NCBI GenBank assembly: GCA_964614585.1
Contig: CAZTLW010000044.1
Location: forward strand, 1-16,043
DNA length: 16,043 nt
Source of the DNA: JAHEFX01 sp964614585
Lineage (GTDB): Bacteria > Actinomycetota > Acidimicrobiia > Spongiisociales > JAENVV01
Direction: 5' to 3'
This document shows positions 7,262 to 12,915 of this stretch, piece after piece. Numbering within the stretch: position 1 is the first letter of the stretch; every line of letters begins with the position of its first letter. The position numbers and the translations under genes are program-made. The notes below the pieces were generated by a model. The model did not search any database and had not been told where the DNA came from. It worked only from the letters and a program-made list of their open reading frames with translations.

Positions 7262-7267
7262 CGCGGG

Positions 7268-7924
7268 GTGCGGTACTTCGCCTACGGGTCCAACCTGTGG
7301 CCGGCCCAGTTGTCGAGTCGCTGCCCGTCGGCCCGGGCGCTCGGCGTCGCCCGGCTCGACGGCTGGCGGCTCGCCTATCGCAAGCCGTCGTCGGACGGGT
7401 CGGCGAAGCTCGACGCCCAGCCCGACCCCGGGTCGGCGGCGTGGGGCGTGGTCTACGAGGTGGCCGACGCCGAGCGGCCCGACCTCGACAAGGCCGAGCC
7501 CGGGTACCGACGCCTGGGCGTCGACGTGGACCTCGACGGGAGGCCCGTGGCGGCGGTGACCTACTCGTGGCCCGGTGATCCAGCCCTGGTCCGGCCCTAC
7601 GACTGGTACGTCGCGACGGCCGTCGCCGGGGCCCGCCACCACGGACTGCCGGACCACCACGTGACCTCCGTCCTCGAGGCCGTCGCCGATCCCGATCCGC
7701 TGGCGGCGGGGCTGTCGCCCCTCGCCGGCCATCCCGACTTCCCCGACCACACGGGGACGCTGTGGCAGCGGGACGGCACCGTGCTGTGGGTCCACGAACT
7801 GGCCGGCGACCTCGACGTCAGCCCGCGCATGTCGCCGGACGCCCCGGCGCTGCTGCGCTGGGGCCGGCGTCGCCTGCGGCTGGCCGGGTCACCAGCCCGG
7901 TACGAGCCAGGCGAGCACCCATAG
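7268..7924 (+). CDS. gamma-glutamylcyclotransferase-like (GGCT/AIG2 fold) protein
   Basis: A 218-residue protein starting with GTG (VRYFAYGSNL). The YGSN loop at 6-9 is the GGCT-fold signature that binds the gamma-glutamyl or 5-oxoproline moiety. AAWGVVYEV at 58-66 and DKAEPGY at 74-80 follow, and E77 aligns with the catalytic glutamate. The family forms 5-oxoproline from gamma-glutamyl amino acids or peptides. The C-terminal 90 residues extend past the core; VRPYDWYVATAVAGARHHGLP at 108-128 (read in two halves) resembles the region after the core in other bacterial members. Longer in-frame starts were rejected because they run into purU and lack homology. The 3' end overlaps azlD by 36 bp. 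Confidence 0.88.
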   Translation: MRYFAYGSNLWPAQLSSRCPSARALGVARLDGWRLAYRKPSSDGSAKLDAQPDPGSAAWGVVYEVADAERPDLDKAEPGYRRLGVDVDLDGRPVAAVTYSWPGDPALVRPYDWYVATAVAGARHHGLPDHHVTSVLEAVADPDPLAAGLSPLAGHPDFPDHTGTLWQRDGTVLWVHELAGDLDVSPRMSPDAPALLRWGRRRLRLAGSPARYEPGEHP

Positions 7925-8206
7925 CGAACCCATCCCGGCGGCCAGGGTCCAGGCGACGGACTTCGTCCACCACGCCACACCGAAGGCGACGGCCGCCGCC
8001 ACGTGGCGGACGTCGAAGGGTCGCAGGCCGCCGTCGAGCGTGAGCACCCCCTGGGCGGCGATGGTGGCGAGCACGGTCGGCGCCACCAGGCGGAGGGCCC
8101 GCTCGCCCAGCGGCGGGATCGACACCCGGCCCAACAGCGCGATGAGCGACACCCGCAGCAGGTACGTGCCGACCCCGGCGATGACGACCACCGCGAGGGG
8201 GCTCAC
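7889..8206 (-). CDS. azlD: AzlD-like branched-chain amino acid transport protein
   Basis: A 105-residue, four-helix membrane protein of the AzlD family, the small partner of AzlC in branched-chain amino acid export. Hydrophobic segments lie at about 4-24, 40-57, 66-82 and 84-102. VGTYLLRVSLIALLG (12-26) and LRLVAPTVLATIAAQG (38-53) are typical of the family. The GTG start at 8206 overlaps the TGA of azlC (GTGA), a standard arrangement for this pair and evidence of coupling. The last 36 bp overlap the convergent cyclotransferase-like gene. Confidence 0.92.
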   Translation of the reverse strand: MSPLAVVVIAGVGTYLLRVSLIALLGRVSIPPLGERALRLVAPTVLATIAAQGVLTLDGGLRPFDVRHVAAAVAFGVAWWTKSVAWTLAAGMGSLWVLAWLVPGW

Positions 8207-8898
8207 TCGCCCACCGCCAGCCCGGCGCCGATGCCGACGACGGTGCCGGCCAGGATCCCGAGGTTGAGCGGGAGGCCGACGCCGGCCACCGCCACCGTGG
8301 CGGCTGCCAGCGCTCCGACGACGTCCGCCCGCCGCCGGATCGTGGGAACCAGCAGGGCGATGAACATGAGGGGGACGGCGAAGTCGATCCGCCACGAGGC
8401 CGGGATCCCGGTGCCGACTGCGACGCCGACCCAGGTCGCCACGTGCCACGGCACCCACAGGGTGAGGGCTCCGCCGAGGAAGAACCAGCGGCGCAGCTCC
8501 GGGTCCTCGAGGGTCTCGAACCGCAGCAGGGAGGTGACTGCCGCCTGGTCGGTGATGAGGTAGGGCAGCGTGAACCGCCAGGCCGGGGGGAACTCCCCGA
8601 AGGCCGGAGCGAGCGCCCCCGAGTACATGAGCATGCGGGCGTTGATGACGAGGGCGGCCCCGACGGCCACGAACCATGCCGCCCCCGAGTCGAGCAGTTC
8701 CACGATGGCCACCTGGGAGGCACCGGCGAACACGATCGTGGACGACAGGCCTCCGACCACGGCCGGCACGACGGTCGAGGCCGCCGCCACCACGCCGAAG
8801 GCGAGGCCGAAGGGAATGGCGCCGACGGCGAGGGCGGCGACCGCCCGGATGCCGTCGAGCACGGCATCGCGAGGCGTCGTGGGGAGGGGGCGATCCAT
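8203..8898 (-). CDS. azlC: AzlC-like branched-chain amino acid permease
   Basis: A 231-residue polytopic membrane protein, the large subunit of the AzlCD exporter. Family motifs are AVGAIPFGLAFGVVAA (24-39), FAGASQVAIVELL (57-69) and NARMLMYSGALAP (86-98). TLPYLITDQAAVTS (110-123) and WVPWHVATWVGVAVG (148-162) match further conserved helices. The start at 8898 is chosen because MDRPLPTTPRDAVLDGIRA is a normal short cytosolic lead before helix 1; the upstream frame is non-homologous. The gene is cotranscribed with azlD and diverges from the alpha/beta hydrolase gene across 52 bp. No regulator is adjacent. Confidence 0.93.
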   Translation of the reverse strand: MDRPLPTTPRDAVLDGIRAVAALAVGAIPFGLAFGVVAAASTVVPAVVGGLSSTIVFAGASQVAIVELLDSGAAWFVAVGAALVINARMLMYSGALAPAFGEFPPAWRFTLPYLITDQAAVTSLLRFETLEDPELRRWFFLGGALTLWVPWHVATWVGVAVGTGIPASWRIDFAVPLMFIALLVPTIRRRADVVGALAAATVAVAGVGLPLNLGILAGTVVGIGAGLAVGE

Positions 8899-8937
8899 GA
8901 CCGATCGATGCTGGCAGATCGACGACCCGCCCACGCC

Positions 8938-8943
8938 TAGCGT
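8938..8943 (+). promoter_or_regulatory. candidate leaderless -10 element of the alpha/beta hydrolase gene
   Basis: TAGCGT, ending 7 nt before the ATG at 8951, with no Shine-Dalgarno. The identical hexamer serves the lysoplasmalogenase gene at 12858-12863 (minus). Confidence 0.4.
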
Positions 8944-8950
8944 TGGCCGC

Positions 8951-9901
8951 ATGCGACGCGCCCTCCGCTGGCTCGGTGCTCTGGTGGCGGCGGTGCTGGT
9001 CGTCCTCGCCGGCTGGGTCGCCTGGGTGAACCTCGTCTCGATCCCGGCGACCGAGACCCTGTCCGTCACCGACGGGCCCGGGACCCTGGTCGACGTCGCC
9101 GACACCCGTGTCCACGTCCGCACCTGGGGCCCGGACGACGGTGAGCCGATCGTGTTGGTCCCCGGGTTCGGCCCGCCCGGTTTGGTGCTCTTCGAGGACC
9201 TCGCTGCCGAGTTGGCGGCGGCCGGGCGTCGGGTCGTCGGCGTGGACCTGGTGGGCTTCGGGTGGAGCGAGCGACCCACCGAGGCGGGCCCGCATCTCAC
9301 CGTCCGCGGTCGGGCGGACCTGCTCAAACGCGTCGCTTACGAGTTGGGCCTCGGCGCCGTCGACGTTGTCGGCCACTCCTATGGGGGTGGGGTGGTGGCC
9401 CAGTGGGCGCTCGACGCCCCCGGCAGAGTCGACGAGTTGGTGCTCGTCGCCGCCCAGGTGTACGGCGAGGGCGGCGGCGTCGGGGGAGTCCTCGGTGGGC
9501 TGCCGCTCGGCATCGGCCGGGCGGTCTCGTTCACGGTGGTGGGCGCCGGGCCGGCGGCGTCGGCCCTGTACGGGTTGGAGTGCGACGTCGGCGGTGCCTG
9601 CCCGACCGACGAGCAGCTGGAGACGTGGTCCCGGCCGGCCCGGGTGGCGGGGACTTCGACGGGTCTCGTCGCCATCTCGCGGACGGAGCCGGATGCCGAC
9701 CCACCGGGCGCCCTGCCGGCGGCTCCCACGCTCGTGGTCTGGGGTGCCAACGACACGATCATCCCGCTGGAGCAGGGTGAGCGACTCGCCGGCGAGTTGG
9801 GGAACGGCCGGCTCGCCGTGGTGGAGGGCGCCGCCCACACCCCCTTCCTCACCCACTCCGCCGACGTCGCCGACCTGGTGCTCGAGCACACGTCCGATTG
9901 A
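8951..9901 (+). CDS. membrane-anchored alpha/beta hydrolase
   Basis: A 316-residue alpha/beta-hydrolase-fold protein. Residues 7-28 form a signal anchor (LGALVAAVLVVLAGWVAWV), so the catalytic domain is probably on the outer face of the membrane. The fold starts at VHVRTWGPDDGEPIVLVPG (54-72). S143 in VGHSYGGG is the nucleophile, D268 in WGANDTIIP the acid and H296 in GAAHTPF the base. The cap (about 165-250) contains C211 and C217, which could form a disulfide outside the cell. The substrate cannot be read from sequence; esterase, lipase or epoxide-hydrolase-like roles are possible. The start follows the TAGCGT element, and longer in-frame starts overlap azlC. Confidence 0.9.
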   Translation: MRRALRWLGALVAAVLVVLAGWVAWVNLVSIPATETLSVTDGPGTLVDVADTRVHVRTWGPDDGEPIVLVPGFGPPGLVLFEDLAAELAAAGRRVVGVDLVGFGWSERPTEAGPHLTVRGRADLLKRVAYELGLGAVDVVGHSYGGGVVAQWALDAPGRVDELVLVAAQVYGEGGGVGGVLGGLPLGIGRAVSFTVVGAGPAASALYGLECDVGGACPTDEQLETWSRPARVAGTSTGLVAISRTEPDADPPGALPAAPTLVVWGANDTIIPLEQGERLAGELGNGRLAVVEGAAHTPFLTHSADVADLVLEHTSD

Positions 9902-9904
9902 CCC

Positions 9905-9933
9905 TTGACCCGCCCCTCGGGGACGCGTACCTT
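9905..9933 (+). promoter_or_regulatory. strong sigma-70-type promoter candidate in the intergenic region
   Basis: TTGACC at 9905-9910 and TACCTT at 9928-9933 are separated by exactly 17 bp. This is the only place in the window where I found good -35 and -10 boxes at ideal spacing. It points rightward into the 145 bp before the convergent rnd gene, where no coding frame is credible. The transcript would start at about 9940. Confidence 0.5.
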
Positions 9934-9948
9934 GTGATCAGGATCACA
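9933..9948. promoter_or_regulatory. CRP/FNR-family-like operator palindrome
   Basis: TGTGATCAGGATCACA is a 7-bp perfect inverted repeat with a 2-bp spacer and matches the CRP-type consensus TGTGA-N6-TCACA exactly. It overlaps the last base of the candidate -10 and the predicted transcription start, a position expected for a repressor. CRP-like regulators (GlxR, Rv3676) use such sites in actinobacteria. Binding is inferred. Confidence 0.5.
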
Positions 9949-10077
9949 TATTTGGATGGGCTCGGGCGCCACCCAGCGGGCGAGGACCGGGTTCCCGCCC
10001 GAAGGCCGCCGTAGCCGATACGGAGCGCCGATCGAGCCCATCACGACAGGAGCCCCGGTCCCCGGACCGGGGCTCTG
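9940..10077 (+). ncRNA. candidate structured small RNA of unknown class
   Basis: Downstream of the promoter the sequence folds as a closed multi-helix domain. P1a pairs 9955-9964 (GATGGGCTCG) with 10033-10042 perfectly. P1b pairs 9965-9969 with 10025-10029 across a 3-nt bulge at 10030-10032. P2 pairs 9977-9982 (CGGGCG) with 9996-10001. P3 pairs 10009-10013 (CCGTA) with 10019-10023 around a 5-nt loop. A terminator hairpin follows at 10050-10075. The P2 loop (9989-9992, GGGT) could also pair with ACCC at 9971-9974. I do not recognise 5S rRNA, SRP RNA, tmRNA or any riboswitch consensus. The transcript would be about 135 nt and would end against rnd. Expression is inferred. Confidence 0.5.
10050..10075. 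terminator. hairpin terminator shared by rnd and the candidate RNA
   Basis: GAGCCCCGGTCC pairs perfectly with GGACCGGGGCTC: 11 bp with a 4-nt loop. It begins 4 nt after the rnd stop codon on the minus strand and closes the candidate RNA on the plus strand, so it may work in both directions. There is no strong U-tract on either side, which is common in GC-rich actinobacteria. Confidence 0.7.
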
Positions 10078-10078
10078 G

Positions 10079-11212
10079 TCATTCGAAGACGACGGTCCCG
10101 TCCCGCAGCCGGAGTGCCACGTCGCCCGCCAGGACGCCCGACGCCCGGTCCGTGAACACCTCGGCGCGCCAACCCTCGACCAGGTGCTCGGGGGGCTCGC
10201 CGACCGCGAGGGCGTGGAGCTCGCCCACCGTGGCCACGAGGCCGGCGGCGATGCCGCTGGCGGTGGCGACGTGGTCCCGCAGCACCCGAAGCACCGTGGC
10301 CGCCTCGGATGGCTCCGGCTGGGGTGCGGGCGCCTCCGGCCACTCGGCCTCGTCGGTGGCCTCGGCTTCGGCGAGCACCGCCTCCAACGACTCGACCAGC
10401 CGGTTGGCGCCGCGGTCGGGGAAGTTGCGGACGGAGCGGAATGCCTGGCGGGTGGCGGGTGGGGAGTAGGCGAGGTCGGCGAGGGTCACGTCCGACAGGA
10501 TCCACTGGCGGGGCTTGTCGACCCTGGCAGCCTCCCGCTCCCGCCAGGCGGCCAGGTGGGCGAACCGGTTCAGGACCCGACGGTCGTTCGTGCGGGTGCG
10601 CAGGCTCTGCCAGGCGTCTTCCGGTGGGGTCGGTGCCCAGCGGTCCGGGTCGAGGTAGCGGCGATGCTCCTCGAGGGCATACCGGCGATGGCCCCGGTCG
10701 TCGAGGTCCTCGAGTATCTGCGGGTGGATCTCCGCGAGGTGGGTGACGTCGGCGGCGGCGTAGTCGGCCTGTCGCTCGGGCAGGGGCCGACGCCGCCAGT
10801 CGGACATTCGCGGGCCCTTGTCGAGTCGGGTCCGCAGGTAGGCGCCGACGAGGTTGCCGTACCCCGCGGTGGCGCCCTTGCCGCAGAAGGCCGCAGCCAG
10901 TTGGGTGTCGAAGACGTCGTGGGGGATGGCACCGACGTGCCGGTGCACGATCGCCAGGTCGGCGTGGCCGGCGTGCACCACCACCTGGGGGCCATTCGGG
11001 TCGACCAGGGACGACCAGAGCGGGTCGAGATCGGTGGCCAGCGGGTCGACGAGGTGGGGCTCGCCGTCGATGCCGACCTGCACGAGGCAGACCTCCGGCC
11101 AGTACCGCTTTTCCGAGTGGAACTCGGTGTCGAACGTGACGGTGGTGGCGGCGGCGACGGCGGTGGCGAGGTCGGCGACGCCGGCGGGGGTGTCGATGAG
11201 GGAGTGGGGCAC
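10079..11212 (-). CDS. rnd: ribonuclease D family 3'-5' exonuclease with HRDC domain
   Basis: A 377-residue RNase D-type protein that would trim 3' ends of tRNA and other stable RNA precursors. The DEDDy exonuclease residues are D28 and E30 (FDTEF), D85 in HAGHADLAIV, and Y151 with D155 in YAAADVTHL. An HRDC domain follows (about 200-285). The C-terminal part (300-377) is less conserved and ends LRLRDGTVVFE. The GTG start at 11212 is the only reasonable one: no ATG lies near, and upstream in-frame sequence enters the palindrome region. GGAGA sits too close to act as a Shine-Dalgarno. CAACAT, 7 nt upstream, may be a degenerate -10. A hairpin follows the stop. Confidence 0.92.
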   Translation of the reverse strand: MPHSLIDTPAGVADLATAVAAATTVTFDTEFHSEKRYWPEVCLVQVGIDGEPHLVDPLATDLDPLWSSLVDPNGPQVVVHAGHADLAIVHRHVGAIPHDVFDTQLAAAFCGKGATAGYGNLVGAYLRTRLDKGPRMSDWRRRPLPERQADYAAADVTHLAEIHPQILEDLDDRGHRRYALEEHRRYLDPDRWAPTPPEDAWQSLRTRTNDRRVLNRFAHLAAWREREAARVDKPRQWILSDVTLADLAYSPPATRQAFRSVRNFPDRGANRLVESLEAVLAEAEATDEAEWPEAPAPQPEPSEAATVLRVLRDHVATASGIAAGLVATVGELHALAVGEPPEHLVEGWRAEVFTDRASGVLAGDVALRLRDGTVVFE

Positions 11213-11249
11213 GTCTCCGATGTTGGCACGGCCGCCGCCACACCGGGGG

Positions 11250-11278
11250 TCCCCGAGACGTCTCGGGGAGCTCCCCGA
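11250..11278. repeat. two overlapping perfect palindromes between divergent genes
   Basis: TCCCCGAGACGTCTCGGGGA (11250-11269) is a perfect 20-bp palindrome. TCGGGGAGCTCCCCGA (11263-11278) is a perfect 16-bp palindrome, and the two share 7 bp. They lie 37 bp upstream of rnd and 51 bp upstream of the membrane protein gene. A cooperative operator for one or both genes is the simplest reading. In RNA they would form alternative hairpins. Confidence 0.6.
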
Positions 11279-11317
11279 TGGTGGGACCGGGCCGATGGGC
11301 GGACCATGGGGGTGACC

Positions 11318-11324
11318 AAGGAGG
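11318..11324 (+). promoter_or_regulatory. strong Shine-Dalgarno of the membrane protein gene
   Basis: AAGGAGG, 5 nt before the ATG at 11330, is the best ribosome binding site in the window and decides this start over an in-frame ATG at 11306. Confidence 0.75.
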
Positions 11325-11329
11325 TTCAC

Positions 11330-12187
11330 ATGACCAACCACCAGACGCACGGCGAGTCCGCCGAGCCCCTCGCCTACGTGGGCGCCGCCATGGCGCTCGG
11401 GTTCGGAGCACTCGGCGTGGTGCTCGCCTGGGACCGGATGGCCGCCATGACCCAGGTGCTCGTGCTCGCAGCCGCCGCCCTGGTGCTGGCGGCTGCCTCG
11501 CTCATCACGCCGGTCCGACTCCCGGCGTTCGGCCGGGTCGCCGACGTGTCGGCCTCGACCGGGGCGGTCCTCGCCGGCTGGGCGGCCGGGCTGGCGACCC
11601 ACACCCTCGGAGCGACGGTTCCCCTGGCCCTGGCGGTCGGGGCGTTGGTCGGGGCGTTGGCGGCCGGCGTCGCCCATCTCCGGCGCCACGGCACGCTGCC
11701 CCACGTCGTCGCCGGGACCGGCGTGGTCGGGGCGGCGGTGTGGCTCGGCGTCGACTTCGGAGCCGAGGCGGCGATCGCCGGGACGATCGCCATCGCCGTC
11801 GGGCTGGGGTGGTGGGCGCTCGGGCTCGCCGAGGTCGTGGTCCCGGTCAGGGCGGCCGTCGTCGGGGCCGGCCTCAATGTCATCGGCGGAGCAGCCATCA
11901 CGCTGGCCGCCGAGGAGGCGTGGCCGCTGTTGGCGGTGGTCGTGGCGACGCTGCTCTTCGCCGGGGCGGCCCTGCGGGACCTCGAACCGGTGGCGCATCG
12001 GGCGCTGGCGACGGCCACCGGGCTGTTGGCCGTCGCCAAGGCCGGGCTGCTCATCGACGACCCGGCCCTCCGCCTGGTGGTGGTCGGTCTGGCCATCGGT
12101 GTCGCCCTCGTGGTGGCGGCGACGACGATCGCCCGTCGCAGTCGCCCGACCGTCGATGGGGGGGAGCCGTCACCCCAGCAGGGCTAG
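11330..12187 (+). CDS. polytopic integral membrane protein, hypothetical
   Basis: A 285-residue protein with a short polar N-terminus (1-13) and about eight to ten hydrophobic helices, at roughly 14-34, 40-60, 77-92, 96-116, 126-141, 147-168, 174-194, 198-214, 226-242 and 248-266. It ends in a polar Arg/Pro/Gln tail. Composition is extremely rich in Ala, Gly, Val and Leu. I recognise no transporter signature, conserved charged intramembrane motif or known family. The start is set by the AAGGAGG site. The overlapping palindromes upstream suggest regulated expression. The stop codon overlaps the stop of the convergent lysoplasmalogenase gene within a shared CTAG. Confidence 0.85.
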   Translation: MTNHQTHGESAEPLAYVGAAMALGFGALGVVLAWDRMAAMTQVLVLAAAALVLAAASLITPVRLPAFGRVADVSASTGAVLAGWAAGLATHTLGATVPLALAVGALVGALAAGVAHLRRHGTLPHVVAGTGVVGAAVWLGVDFGAEAAIAGTIAIAVGLGWWALGLAEVVVPVRAAVVGAGLNVIGGAAITLAAEEAWPLLAVVVATLLFAGAALRDLEPVAHRALATATGLLAVAKAGLLIDDPALRLVVVGLAIGVALVVAATTIARRSRPTVDGGEPSPQQG

Positions 12188-12849
12188 GCCCCGGTGGGGA
12201 CTCGTTCGGTGTCGAGGGCCACGGCCCCGCCGGCCACGAGGGCCTGGGCCGCCCAGTAGGTGACCATGATCACCCACCGGGCGCCCGGGACCTCGGGGCC
12301 GAATCGGTCGATGGCGATCAACGAATCCGAGACGCCGAAGGACACCAACCCCACGAACGTGGCCCAGACGGCCGGGCGGGACAGGTCGGTGCCCAGCAGG
12401 CTCCCGCCCCGCCACATGGCGATGCAGAGCACGGCGGCGTAGACGGCCACGGGGAGCAGCAAGTCGCCGGCGCCGCCGGCGAGGGCGGCGGTGAGTCCCA
12501 CCCCCCAGATCGCGAAGGGGATCGCGGTGCCGGGGGAGAGGCGACGATCGAGGCCCCAGAGGGCGCCCAGGTACCAGAGGTGGCCGACGAGGAAGGCGAC
12601 CAGGCCCGGCACGAACCGGCCGAGCTCGAGGAGGAGGTCACCGGTGGCGCCGAAGACGAGCCCCATGCCCACGAGTGTCCGATAGCGGGTGCGGGGAGCG
12701 ACGGTGGCGACCACCAATGCGAGGACGAGGACGGGGATCGGCTTGGTGACGAGCCGCAGCGTCGGGAGGTCCAGGGCGAGTCCGACGAAGAACGCCGCGG
12801 CCGGGATGCCGAAGGCCCATGGTGCCCAGCGGGGGATGCGGTCGTCCAT
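12184..12849 (-). CDS. lysoplasmalogenase family protein (YhhN/TMEM86)
   Basis: A 221-residue membrane protein with about eight helices, matching the YhhN/TMEM86 family. Eukaryotic members hydrolyse the vinyl-ether bond of lysoplasmalogens; the bacterial substrate is less certain. Family landmarks are TKPIPVLVLAL (35-45), LVFGATGDLLLELG (64-77, D71), FLVGHLWYLGALW (86-98, H90), GVSDSLIAIDRF (172-183, D175) and YWAAQALVAGG (198-208). The ATG at 12849 has no Shine-Dalgarno, but TAGCGT lies 8 nt upstream. It diverges from the CapA gene across 66 bp and converges on the membrane protein gene with a 4-bp overlap. Confidence 0.92.
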   Translation of the reverse strand: MDDRIPRWAPWAFGIPAAAFFVGLALDLPTLRLVTKPIPVLVLALVVATVAPRTRYRTLVGMGLVFGATGDLLLELGRFVPGLVAFLVGHLWYLGALWGLDRRLSPGTAIPFAIWGVGLTAALAGGAGDLLLPVAVYAAVLCIAMWRGGSLLGTDLSRPAVWATFVGLVSFGVSDSLIAIDRFGPEVPGARWVIMVTYWAAQALVAGGAVALDTERVPTGA

Positions 12850-12857
12850 CGGGGGAG

Positions 12858-12863
12858 ACGCTA
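12858..12863 (-). promoter_or_regulatory. candidate leaderless -10 element of the lysoplasmalogenase gene
   Basis: TAGCGT on the minus strand, ending 8 nt before the ATG at 12849. Confidence 0.4.
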
Positions 12864-12915
12864 CGCACCGCGAAACGGCTTCGGACGTCCCCCGACCAGT
12901 CCGATGAAGGTCCGG

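Noticed and set aside
7925..9889. Minus-strand open frame joined upstream of azlD
   Set aside because: Only the last 105 codons match AzlD. The rest lies out of frame with azlC and antisense to the hydrolase.
10050..10075. Hairpin as a REP-like or mobile element end
   Set aside because: It occurs once, sits 4 nt from the rnd stop codon and fits a terminator. No related copy was noticed elsewhere in the window.
9940..10077. 5S rRNA, SRP RNA, tmRNA or a common riboswitch as identity of the structured RNA
   Set aside because: The invariant 5S and SRP core sequences are absent, it is far too short for tmRNA, and I see no consensus core of the FMN, cobalamin, SAM, glycine, c-di-GMP, c-di-AMP or ZTP riboswitches.
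9956..11329. Long plus-strand open frame leading into the membrane protein gene
   Set aside because: This part is antisense to rnd and its Gly/Arg/Val-rich translation has no homology. The membrane protein has its own strong Shine-Dalgarno and start at 11330.
11278..12903. Upstream extension of the CapA-family reading frame
   Set aside because: It overlaps the membrane protein gene and the lysoplasmalogenase gene with Arg/Gly-rich shadow sequence. The signal segment after 12916 marks the true N-terminus.
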